DNA from: an uncultured Methylococcaceae bacterium
Lineage (GTDB): Bacteria > Pseudomonadota > Gammaproteobacteria > Methylococcales > Methylococcaceae
NCBI GenBank assembly: GCA_903859815.1
Contig: CAIOOA010000008.1
Coordinates: forward strand, 1-32,333
Reading direction: 5' to 3'
DNA length: 32,333 nucleotides
Shown here piece after piece: positions 7,962-14,886 of this stretch. The translations under genes were made by a program, and so were the position numbers. Below the pieces are notes generated by a model. It saw only the letters and a list, made by a program, of their open reading frames with translations, was not told the DNA's origin and did no database searches. Positions within the stretch are counted from its first letter, which is position 1, and each line of letters starts with the position of its first letter.

Positions 7962-9038
7962 ATGTTGCTTGACTCTTTCCAATTAGGTGATTTAACCCTG
8001 AAAAACCGGGTGGCGATGGCGCCAATGACGCGTGCGAGGGCGGGGGTTGAGCGGTTGCCCAACGCTCTGATGGCCCAATATTATGCGCAACGCGCTTCTG
8101 CCGGTCTTATCATCACCGAAGCCACGGTTGTTTCCGAACAGGGCATAGGCTGGCCCAACACACCCGGCATCTATTCACCGGAACAGTCTGACGCTTGGCA
8201 ACCAGTGGTTGATGCAATTCATGACCAAGCTTCGGCAGTTTTCATGCAATTGTGGCATTGCGGACGGGCTTCCCATAGCAGTTTCCACCATGGCGAACTT
8301 CCAGTGGCACCTTCCGCCATCAAGCTGGAAGGCGACGTGATCCATACCCCCAATGGCAAGCAAAATTACGAAACCCCAAGGGCGCTGGAAACTTCAGAAA
8401 TCCCCGGTTTAGTCGAAGATTACCGACGGGCGGCAGGGCTTGCCAAGAGCGCCGGCTTTGACGGCATCGAAATTCACTCGGCCAATGGTTATTTGCTGGA
8501 CGAATTTTTGCAATCCAAAACCAACCACAGGGAAGACCGTTATGGCGGCAGCTTGGAAAACCGTTTGCGTTTACTGAAGGAAATTCTCGAAGCCGTATTG
8601 ACGATATTCCCGGCTCGCCGCGTCGCGGTCAGGCTTTCGCCGAATGGCATGTTCAATGACATGGGCTCACCCGACTACCGGGAAACCTTCCTCTATGCAG
8701 CCGAGCAATTGAACGCTTATGGACTAGGCTATTTGCATATCATGGACGGCTTGGCATTTGGCTTCCATGGCTTGGGTGAACCGATGACCTTGGCGGAATT
8801 CAGAAAAGTGTATCCGGGCACGCTCATGGGCAACTGCGGGCATACCCAAGAATCGGCGGAAGCCCTGTTACAATCAGGCGATTGCGAGTTGATGGCATTT
8901 GGCCGGCCTTACATCACTAACCCCGATTTGGTCGAGCGCTTTGCCAATGGCTGGCCTTTGAATGACTTTTCCGACATGAGTGGCTGGTATTCGTCTGGCC
9001 CGGAAGGGTATGTGGATTATCCTGCACATTCTGGGTAA
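7962..9038 (+). CDS. Old Yellow Enzyme family alkene reductase (NemA-like)
   Basis: FMN-dependent NAD(P)H oxidoreductase of the OYE family, which reduces activated C=C bonds and N-ethylmaleimide- or nitro-type electrophiles in the cytosol. It has 358 residues (E. coli NemA is 365). Landmarks are the N-terminal barrel strand NRVAMAPMTRARA, MQLWHCGRASHSSF, the substrate-binding H172-x2-N175 in EIHSANGYLLDEFLQ, REDRYGGSLENR, and the C-terminal FMN phosphate region MAFGRPYITNPDLVERF ending in EGYVDYPAHSG. It is a monocistronic gene with a good ribosome site (GAGGT, 7952-7956). The 101-base gap after the hydrogenase operon suggests separate transcription. A MITE-like element begins 28 bases after the stop. 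The physiological substrate cannot be told. Confidence 0.92.
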   Translation: MLLDSFQLGDLTLKNRVAMAPMTRARAGVERLPNALMAQYYAQRASAGLIITEATVVSEQGIGWPNTPGIYSPEQSDAWQPVVDAIHDQASAVFMQLWHCGRASHSSFHHGELPVAPSAIKLEGDVIHTPNGKQNYETPRALETSEIPGLVEDYRRAAGLAKSAGFDGIEIHSANGYLLDEFLQSKTNHREDRYGGSLENRLRLLKEILEAVLTIFPARRVAVRLSPNGMFNDMGSPDYRETFLYAAEQLNAYGLGYLHIMDGLAFGFHGLGEPMTLAEFRKVYPGTLMGNCGHTQESAEALLQSGDCELMAFGRPYITNPDLVERFANGWPLNDFSDMSGWYSSGPEGYVDYPAHSG

Positions 9039-9066
9039 TCAATTGAACATTTAGATTACCATGCCG

Positions 9067-9192
9067 TTTAGGGAACCTCGAAAACTGTTTACGATCATGG
9101 CTCAACAAGCTCCCACGAACTTAGTCAATTGATTGGCTATGAGCTACTCACAGTAAGCTTGTCGAAGCGAGGGGTTTTTGAGGTTCCCTAAA
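9067..9192. mobile_element. MITE-like element, 126 bp, with 18-bp terminal inverted repeats
   Basis: The ends are TTTAGGGAACCTCGAAAA (9067-9084) and TTTTTGAGGTTCCCTAAA (9175-9192), inverted repeats matching at 17 of 18 positions. Inside is a second inverted pair (CAACAAGCT at 9103-9111, AGCTTGTCG at 9156-9164), so the whole unit can fold on itself. It contains no coding capacity. If the mobile ends are GGGAACCTC and its complement, a TA flanks both sides, as expected for IS630/Tc1-mariner-type target duplication. That assignment is inference. The right end supplies the last coding bases and stop codon of the minus-strand gene at 9188. Confidence 0.65.
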
Positions 9193-9547
9193 GCCTGACC
9201 CAGCGTTCCGCTTCATTAAAATCATTGAGGGTAAAAAACTCGATCTCAGTTTCCCTTAATCCCTTACCGGCGAAAATGAAGGCATTTTCCTTCCAGCGTT
9301 CCTCGCCTACGAAGGCAATCTTAGTAACGGAATCACCGTATTCCATTAAAAAACTCATATCCTCCCAGTTGTCATTTTTTGACCACCCTTGAAAGTTTTT
9401 GGCAATCACGAGTACTTTCGCGCTGCCAAATTTTTCGATGACCCCTTTCATTTCATTCTGTACCGCCTCTTGATCGGCAAGTCGGATTACGCCTTCCATC
9501 CGTACAGTTAGCATGTTGTCTTCGATTTTCATAATTTCGCAAGTCAT
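9188..9547 (-). CDS. SpoIIAA-like (STAS/SEC14-type) small cytosolic protein
   Basis: A 119-residue protein matching the pattern of the SpoIIAA-like family (PF11964 type). It has an N-terminal beta segment with a GVIRLADQEAVQNEM turn, then KVLVIAKNFQGWSKNDNWEDM, then KIAFVGEERWKENAF, and a final EIEFFTLNDFNEAERWVRL. These proteins have a single STAS-like fold; their ligand is generally unknown and is often guessed to be a lipid or small molecule. The ATG at 9547 is preceded by AGAGGA. It is transcribed divergently from clpB, and their start codons are 77 bases apart. The TAG stop (9188-9190) lies inside the terminal repeat of the adjacent MITE-like element. The length is normal for the family, so little if any tail has been lost. 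Confidence 0.75.
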   Translation of the reverse strand: MTCEIMKIEDNMLTVRMEGVIRLADQEAVQNEMKGVIEKFGSAKVLVIAKNFQGWSKNDNWEDMSFLMEYGDSVTKIAFVGEERWKENAFIFAGKGLRETEIEFFTLNDFNEAERWVRL

Positions 9548-9560
9548 AATCTATCCTCTG

Positions 9561-9589
9561 CTTGAAATAGAGCCTACACACCCCAATAA
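9561..9589 (+). promoter_or_regulatory. Sigma-32 (RpoH) heat-shock promoter of clpB
   Basis: CTTGAAA at 9561-9567, a 13-base spacer, then CCCCAATAA at 9581-9589. This is a near-perfect fit to the RpoH consensus (CTTGAAA, 13-14 bases, CCCCAT-T). The predicted start of transcription is about 9597, some 28 bases before the clpB ATG. Confidence 0.85.
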
Positions 9590-9624
9590 AGATCATCAGT
9601 ATAAACTGTTTCATAAGGCTTCCC

Positions 9625-12207
9625 ATGCGAACCGACAAAATGACCGCGAAATTATCAGCCGCTTTAGGCGAGGCGCAAAGCCTGGCTTTGGGGCGTGACC
9701 ATCAATTCATCGAGCCCATTCATGTGATGGTGGCATTGATTGACCAAGAAGGCGGCTCGGTCAAGCCATTGCTGTCTCAATCTGGTGTCAATGTTGCCAA
9801 CTTGCGCAACGCCTTGGGCGAAGCCTTGGACCGTTTTCCTAAGGTCGAAGGCACGGGCGGTGATGTGCAGATTTCCAACGAACTCTCGCGCTTGCTGAAC
9901 CTGACCGACAAACTGTCGCAGAAACGCGGCGATCAATACATTGCCAGTGAAATCTTTGTGTTGGCTGCGCTGGAAGACCGTAGCGTCTTGGGCGATTTGT
10001 TGAAGAAATCCGGGCTGACTAAAGAAAAACTGGAAAAAACCATCGCCAATCTGCGAGGAGGGCAAGCAGTGAATGATCCCAATGCCGAAGACCAACGCCA
10101 AGCCTTGCGCAAATACACCATCGATCTGACCGAACGAGCCGAGCAAGGCAAGCTTGACCCGGTGATAGGCCGTGACGATGAAATTCGCCGCACGATACAA
10201 GTGCTGCAACGCCGCACCAAGAACAACCCGGTGTTGATTGGTGAACCCGGCGTAGGCAAGACCGCCATTGTCGAAGGTTTGGCCCAGCGCATTGTTAACG
10301 GCGAAGTGCCGGAAGGCATCAAAGGCAAGCGCTTATTGGCGCTGGATATGGCTGCCTTGATCGCCGGGGCGAAATATCGCGGTGAATTCGAGGAACGCCT
10401 GAAAGCGGTGTTAAACGACATCGCCAAACAAGAAGGCAACGTCATTTTGTTTATCGACGAATTGCATACGATGGTCGGTGCTGGCAAAGCGGAAGGCGCG
10501 ATGGATGCCGGCAATATGCTGAAACCCGCCTTGGCACGTGGCGAATTGCATTGCGTGGGCGCAACGACCTTGGACGAATACCGGCAATATCTGGAAAAAG
10601 ACAAAGCCTTGGAGCGGCGTTTCCAAAAGGTCATCGTGGACGAACCCAATGTCGAAGACACCATCGCCATTCTGCGCGGCTTGAAGGAGAAATACGAGGT
10701 TCACCACGGCATCACCATCACCGACCCGGCAATAGTGGCGGCGGCGGTGTTGTCGCATCGTTACATCACCGACCGCAATTTGCCGGACAAAGCCATCGAC
10801 TTGATCGACGAAGCCGGCAGCCGCATTCGCATGGAAATCGATTCCAAGCCGGAGGTAATGGATCGCTTGGAACGCCGATTGATCCAGTTGAAGATTGAGC
10901 GCGAAGCCTTGAAAAAGGAATCCGACGAAGCCTCGCGCAAGCGTTTGGAAGCCCTGCAAGACAATATTGACGAGGCCGAGAAGGAATACGCGGATTTGGA
11001 GGAAATCTGGAAAGCCGAGAAAGCCTCCTTGCAAGGTTCAGCCAACATCAAGGAGCAATTGGAACAAGCCAAGCAGCAATTGGAGATGTTGACGAGGGCG
11101 GACAACCGCGACTATAACAAAATGGGGGAATTGCAGTACGGTGTCATCCCGAAACTCGAAAAAGAATTGGAACAAGCTGCACTGGTGGAAAACCAAGCCC
11201 CGCAATTGCTGCGCGACAAGGTGACGGAAGAGGAAATCGCCGAAGTAGTATCGAAATGGACAGGCATTCCCGTGTCCAAAATGTTGGAAGGCGAGCGCGA
11301 GAAACTGCTGCAAATGGAGACCAACCTTCACAAACGTGTGGTCGGTCAAGACGAAGCCATCAAAGCCGTGTCCGATGCGATTCGCCGTTCGCGTTCTGGG
11401 CTGGCAGACCCGAACCGGCCCAACGGCTCGTTCCTGTTCCTAGGCCCGACCGGCGTGGGCAAGACCGAGTTGTGCAAAGCCTTGGCGGAATTCCTGTTCG
11501 ACACGGAAGAGGCGATGATCCGCATCGACATGTCCGAATTCATGGAAAAGCACTCGGTTGCCCGTTTGATTGGCGCACCGCCGGGATACATTGGCTATGA
11601 AGAAGGCGGGCATTTGACCGAAACCGTGCGGCGCAAGCCCTATTCAGTGATACTGCTGGACGAGGTGGAAAAAGCCCACCCGGATGTGTTCAACGTCTTA
11701 TTGCAAGTGTTGGATGATGGGCGTTTGACCGACGGTCATGGGCGCACGGTGGATTTCCGCAACACCGTCATTGTGATGACCTCCAACTTGGCATCCAACC
11801 GGATTCAGGAATTGGCGGGAGAGTCCAATTATGCACAGATGAAGTCGGAAGTCATGATGATCGTAGGCCAATACTTCAGGCCGGAATTCATCAACCGGGT
11901 TGATGAAGTCGTCGTGTTCCACCCGCTGATGAGGACTCAAATCCGCGCCATTGCCAATATCCAAATCCAGCATCTGCGCAAGCGCTTGTTGGAGCGGGAT
12001 TTGGCACTTGACATCACCGAAGCTGCCTTGGATAAACTAGGCGAAGCGGGTTTTGACCCGGTATATGGTGCGAGGCCGTTGAAACGGGCCATCCAGCAGC
12101 AATTGGAAAACCCGCTGGCTCGCGACATACTCTCAGGCAACTACCAGCCGGGCGATGTGGTCAAGGTGGATGCCGACCATCTGTCTTTGATATTTGGCAA
12201 AGGCTGA
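9625..12207 (+). CDS. clpB: ATP-dependent disaggregase ClpB
   Basis: Hsp100 hexameric unfoldase that resolves protein aggregates with DnaK/DnaJ/GrpE in the cytosol. The 860 residues (E. coli 857) show the full order. The N-domain begins [20 protein letters not shown]-1 has Walker A GEPGVGKT (206-213) and Walker B FIDELHT. The middle coiled-coil domain is rich in Lys and Glu (about 400-535). AAA-2 has GPTGVGKT and [14 protein letters not shown], and the C-terminal domain ends near [20 protein letters not shown]. There is no IGF/IGL-type ClpP-docking tripeptide of ClpA or ClpX, as expected. ATG 9625 aligns with the E. coli start. The gene stands alone behind a heat-shock promoter. A weak 6-bp hairpin (12250-12264) follows the stop. 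Confidence 0.98.
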   Translation: MRTDKMTAKLSAALGEAQSLALGRDHQFIEPIHVMVALIDQEGGSVKPLLSQSGVNVANLRNALGEALDRFPKVEGTGGDVQISNELSRLLNLTDKLSQKRGDQYIASEIFVLAALEDRSVLGDLLKKSGLTKEKLEKTIANLRGGQAVNDPNAEDQRQALRKYTIDLTERAEQGKLDPVIGRDDEIRRTIQVLQRRTKNNPVLIGEPGVGKTAIVEGLAQRIVNGEVPEGIKGKRLLALDMAALIAGAKYRGEFEERLKAVLNDIAKQEGNVILFIDELHTMVGAGKAEGAMDAGNMLKPALARGELHCVGATTLDEYRQYLEKDKALERRFQKVIVDEPNVEDTIAILRGLKEKYEVHHGITITDPAIVAAAVLSHRYITDRNLPDKAIDLIDEAGSRIRMEIDSKPEVMDRLERRLIQLKIEREALKKESDEASRKRLEALQDNIDEAEKEYADLEEIWKAEKASLQGSANIKEQLEQAKQQLEMLTRADNRDYNKMGELQYGVIPKLEKELEQAALVENQAPQLLRDKVTEEEIAEVVSKWTGIPVSKMLEGEREKLLQMETNLHKRVVGQDEAIKAVSDAIRRSRSGLADPNRPNGSFLFLGPTGVGKTELCKALAEFLFDTEEAMIRIDMSEFMEKHSVARLIGAPPGYIGYEEGGHLTETVRRKPYSVILLDEVEKAHPDVFNVLLQVLDDGRLTDGHGRTVDFRNTVIVMTSNLASNRIQELAGESNYAQMKSEVMMIVGQYFRPEFINRVDEVVVFHPLMRTQIRAIANIQIQHLRKRLLERDLALDITEAALDKLGEAGFDPVYGARPLKRAIQQQLENPLARDILSGNYQPGDVVKVDADHLSLIFGKG

Positions 12208-12525
12208 TAGCTGAACTGAAAACCGATAACATCCTAGGAAGGGGTGTTGTCGGGCCTTGCCCGAAAATGTCCTCATTAGGCGAATGTGTCGGCTGACTTT
12301 GAGGTGACGGCTTTGGGGTTGGGGGAGTTTTCATTTGCCGCCAAGTTTGGCTGTCCGCAGGGGGTTTGGGGAGAAATAAACCCGCGTAGCCGGACTCTGC
12401 GATGGTAATGACGTGGAACCGAACGGATACGACAATGTTGCCGGTGAGGGTTGGTCTCAAATATTGGGATGTTTCATCGCCTAGGAACCAGCACGGCCTT
12501 TGGCTGATCCGCAGACCACAAAGCA
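12208..12525. other. Intergenic stretch without recognisable gene
   Basis: The gap between clpB and the terminator of the converging PEP-CTERM gene holds only a short hairpin (TCGGGC/GCCCGA, 12250-12264, no T-run), which may end clpB transcription. A 121-codon minus-strand open frame across it is low-complexity, Pro/Ser-rich and runs into clpB, so it was not called. Nothing else is supported. Confidence 0.5.
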
Positions 12526-12555
12526 ATCGCCCCCACGCTTGCGCGTGGGGGCGAT
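12526..12555 (-). terminator. Strong hairpin terminator of PEP-CTERM gene 1
   Basis: A perfect 13-bp stem (ATCGCCCCCACGC at 12526-12538 with its complement at 12543-12555) and a 4-base loop, 26 bases after the stop codon of the minus-strand PEP-CTERM gene. The following T-run on that strand is short (TGCTTTG), so release may be less than maximal. The stem could act in both directions and also stop clpB readthrough. Confidence 0.7.
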
Positions 12556-12581
12556 CACAAATGGGATAAATTTACAGCGGA

Positions 12582-13256
12582 TTATTTGCGGCGTCTAACG
12601 TTGGCGATCAAAGCTAACAGGCCGATGCTGAACAGAGCTAAAGTTTCTGGTTCTGGCACACGCACACCTGACTCAACGAAGATGGTTGCGCCATTGTTCA
12701 AGCTGCCCGTTGTCGAATTAAAGGCAGTCGTAACATTTAGGGTCGTCGGATTACCTGTAGTGAATTCGATATCAGGATTGCCGTTAGTGGGGGACTGCAA
12801 CGAGTATGGCCCACCTACGCCAGTGATAGTATCCGCAATGAACGCACCGGTTGTGCCGACAGTCGCACCCTGACGGATTTCACTAATATAGGCATTGGGA
12901 TTGCCAAAGACCGAAACGTTATAACTAACGTTAAAATTTAAACCTGTCGATGGCAATCCCATCGTCCAGTTAACAGTATGCGTATCTTGTATTCCGATTT
13001 CTTCAAAGAATATCTGTCCACGGAAATTAGATCCGGGCAACGAGCTTCCAGAAAAGACAAAATCTTTATACAACTTATCTTGTTGGAAGCATCCCTCTGC
13101 ACTCAAACCTGACCAGTAGCCAAGAGTTTGAGTCCCTGAGTCATTGGCAGTCCCGCCAAAGCCACCCCCGCATAGAATAGGCGCTGCCATACTATTTTGG
13201 CTGGATAAGGCACCTAGGATCATCGCCAAGGCCAGTAAGCTTTTGTTCATGTTCAT
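12582..13256 (-). CDS. PEP-CTERM sorting domain-containing secreted protein 1
   Basis: Predicted exosortase substrate of 224 residues. A signal peptide (MNMNKSLLALAMILGALSSQ, cleavage likely after NSMA) leads to a body rich in Gly, Asn, Thr and Ser. The C-terminus is the classic sorting tail VPEPETLALF, a hydrophobic helix, and RRRK. Such proteins are exported, cleaved by an exosortase at the PEP motif and delivered to the outer surface or extracellular matrix. I chose ATG 13256 over the longer open frame to 13343 because AGGTGA lies just upstream and the signal peptide then starts correctly; ATG 13250 is a close alternative. It has a sigma-54-type promoter and a 17-bp upstream motif shared with the divergent PEP-CTERM gene. 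The role of the body is unknown. No exosortase is encoded in the window. Confidence 0.88.
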   Translation of the reverse strand: MNMNKSLLALAMILGALSSQNSMAAPILCGGGFGGTANDSGTQTLGYWSGLSAEGCFQQDKLYKDFVFSGSSLPGSNFRGQIFFEEIGIQDTHTVNWTMGLPSTGLNFNVSYNVSVFGNPNAYISEIRQGATVGTTGAFIADTITGVGGPYSLQSPTNGNPDIEFTTGNPTTLNVTTAFNSTTGSLNNGATIFVESGVRVPEPETLALFSIGLLALIANVRRRK

Positions 13257-13320
13257 TATGGTTTCACCTAATAGGGTCTGTGTATTGAAGATCATGATAG
13301 AGTTCGGTACACCCAGTAAA

Positions 13321-13335
13321 GCATAAGCTGTGCCA
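13321..13335 (-). promoter_or_regulatory. Sigma-54 (-24/-12) promoter of PEP-CTERM gene 1
   Basis: Read on the minus strand, TGGCACAGCTTATGC has the invariant GG-N10-GC spacing and matches TGGCAC exactly at -24. The -12 element is ATGC instead of TTGC. It lies 64 bases before the chosen start codon, leaving a leader of roughly 50 bases. Confidence 0.75.
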
Positions 13336-13408
13336 TGATACAATTATTTTTACATATCAACGACTTTCCAGAACATATTGAGCAAACTACCGGGTATGCC
13401 CGGTCAGT

Positions 13409-13425
13409 TGTAAAAATTTCTGACA
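13409..13425 (-). promoter_or_regulatory. Candidate activator site, copy A (TGTCAG-N8-ACA)
   Basis: Minus-strand TGTCAGAAATTTTTACA, 73 bases upstream of the -24 element of PEP-CTERM gene 1. The motif has identical length and spacing in three other copies in this intergenic region. Its position fits an enhancer-binding protein site for sigma-54 activation; the protein is not identified. Confidence 0.6.
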
Positions 13426-13678
13426 GTGACTGAACCCTGCACCCACCCAGCTTTCAGGCACATAAAACAAGCCCGTTCAAGAATCAGAAAAGCCCATGGA
13501 TTCGCTCTCAAATGTTGGTATGGCAGAGTTTTTCATGTTGCCAATCCGTTTGGTTATCGGAATGGATACCCTTTTGAAAACAGTAGGTTGAAAACCATGC
13601 GATGGATGAATGCCCTCTCCATGCATCCTGAAAGAGCGTATGCTCGCTGGCCACCGGGAATCGGGTTTGCCCGACTTG

Positions 13679-13695
13679 TGTCAGATATTTTTACA
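13679..13695 (+). promoter_or_regulatory. Candidate activator site, copy B (TGTCAG-N8-ACA)
   Basis: TGTCAGATATTTTTACA on the plus strand, same orientation as PEP-CTERM gene 2 but 422 bases upstream of its -24 element. No convincing sigma-54 promoter lies 72 bases downstream of it. It may be a distal enhancer site or the remnant of a lost or moved gene. Confidence 0.5.
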
Positions 13696-13774
13696 ACTTT
13701 CGCATACCCATTCAGCAAACCGTCACTGTTAACGGGCACAGGAATCAGAAGTTAGCCATTTAAGCTATAGAATC

Positions 13775-13791
13775 TGTCAGCTTTTTTTACA
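13775..13791 (+). promoter_or_regulatory. Candidate activator site, copy C (TGTCAG-N8-ACA)
   Basis: TGTCAGCTTTTTTTACA on the plus strand, 96 bases after copy B and 326 bases before the -24 element of PEP-CTERM gene 2. Only the 8-base core varies from the other copies, and it remains T-rich. Confidence 0.5.
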
Positions 13792-14028
13792 GTCGTTAAA
13801 CGAAGCGTTCATCCATTCCAGCCTAAAATCTAAACCACTGACTAATATCTATATTTCAAACGCTTATGCCAATTAATAAGCTTAGCAAATGACAAGTTTG
13901 GGGATGTTCTCAAGATTCTGCTTCATTTTCAGGCCAGTCTGTCAATAGGCATAAAAGCATATTTTGACGATAAAGCGACTGTATTTTTGCATAGGGCTAA
14001 AATCGGTGAAGCCAACATTTCTTCAAGG

Positions 14029-14045
14029 TGTCAGTTTTTTTTACA
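14029..14045 (+). promoter_or_regulatory. Candidate activator site, copy D (TGTCAG-N8-ACA)
   Basis: TGTCAGTTTTTTTTACA on the plus strand, 72 bases upstream of the -24 element at 14118. This equals, to within one base, the distance of copy A from its own promoter, which is the best evidence that the motif is functional. Confidence 0.6.
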
Positions 14046-14117
14046 ATAGCAATGGATGAGGTTTGCAGCACTGGCTTCCAGTTTTTAGGTCTCTGTTAAT
14101 TATAGCTTTTTAATATT

Positions 14118-14132
14118 AGGCACAATGCTTGC
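14118..14132 (+). promoter_or_regulatory. Sigma-54 (-24/-12) promoter of PEP-CTERM gene 2
   Basis: AGGCACAATGCTTGC has the GG-N10-GC spacing, GGCAC at -24 and a perfect TTGC at -12, 59 bases before the start codon. An imperfect palindrome (ATTGTTATCGATACAAT, 14147-14163) lies just downstream of the predicted transcription start. Confidence 0.78.
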
Positions 14133-14191
14133 TTACATCAGGGAGAATTGTTATCGATACAATTTCGATTTAAACATCCGAGGATAAATAC

Positions 14192-14794
14192 ATGAATAAA
14201 AAAGCCTTAACTTCTTTGTTGGCAACGGGCGTGATGGCCGTTGCTTTTTCCGCAACTAGCCATGCCGCTCCCATTAATGGTGGTTTTTCATTGGGCAACA
14301 ATTCTGGTGGGACTGTCACCACCCAGTTTAATAATGCCCCAACCACTTTGACTTTCAACCCCACCGCTCCAGCCAATATCAATGTTGAAACTGGAACAGG
14401 TGGCGTGACGGGCGATTTCAGCAGTTTGCTGGCTACTACCAAATCCGGCAAAATATTGGACGTGACCTCGAACCCATTTGGCCCGCAATCTAATTTCATC
14501 AATATCATCGCTGGCGCATCGACGATTCAGTTTGACTTAGCTAGCCTTACCTTAACGGGGGCACTTAATGCTTTTGTAATAGGTCAAGGTACAGGCACAT
14601 TCATTGTCACTGGCTTTGATCCGACTCCGGGCTTTTTGTCCTTCACCACCCAAAAAGCCAGCAGCGACACCAACACTTGGTCACTTTCCTTGACCACCAC
14701 CAACCCGTCTGTCCCTGAGCCAGAAACTTTAGCTCTGTTTGCAATCGGTTTGGCTGCCTTGGTTGTCAATAGCCGCAAAGCCGCTAAAAAATAA
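14192..14794 (+). CDS. PEP-CTERM sorting domain-containing secreted protein 2
   Basis: A 200-residue predicted exosortase substrate. The signal peptide MNKKALTSLLATGVMAVAFS has likely cleavage after TSHA. The mature body is a Thr/Gly/Asn-rich beta-type domain. The C-terminus is VPEPETLALFAIGLAALVVN followed by a basic end (SRKAAKK). The sorting tail is nearly identical to that of the divergent PEP-CTERM gene, while the bodies are not obviously related. GAGGA precedes the ATG at good distance. It is probably monocistronic: a sigma-54 promoter lies upstream and a strong terminator starts 17 bases after the stop. The likely site of action is the cell surface or matrix. The specific role is unknown. 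Confidence 0.9.
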   Translation: MNKKALTSLLATGVMAVAFSATSHAAPINGGFSLGNNSGGTVTTQFNNAPTTLTFNPTAPANINVETGTGGVTGDFSSLLATTKSGKILDVTSNPFGPQSNFINIIAGASTIQFDLASLTLTGALNAFVIGQGTGTFIVTGFDPTPGFLSFTTQKASSDTNTWSLSLTTTNPSVPEPETLALFAIGLAALVVNSRKAAKK

Positions 14795-14811
14795 ACTACT
14801 TTATTTTCGGC

Positions 14812-14849
14812 AAAAAAGCCCGCCCTTGCAAAAGGGTGGGCTTTTTTTT
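14812..14849 (+). terminator. Rho-independent terminator of PEP-CTERM gene 2
   Basis: GCCCGCCCTT (14818-14827) pairs with AAGGGTGGGC (14832-14841), with one G-T wobble and a GCAA loop, followed by eight T (14842-14849) and preceded by six A. The A-tract would also allow termination of minus-strand transcripts. The next gene begins 38 bases later. Confidence 0.92.
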
Positions 14850-14886
14850 GATCTATAATAAAGCCTCTTCCATTTTAGCCTTCCCC

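Noticed and set aside
12161-12526. 121-codon minus-strand frame after clpB
   Set aside because: It overlaps the clpB end, has Pro/Ser/Thr-rich low-complexity sequence, no ribosome site and no recognisable domain.
13426-13755. 109-codon plus-strand frame between the PEP-CTERM genes
   Set aside because: It has no ribosome site, an unnatural composition, and overlaps a copy of the proposed activator motif. The region is better explained as regulatory.
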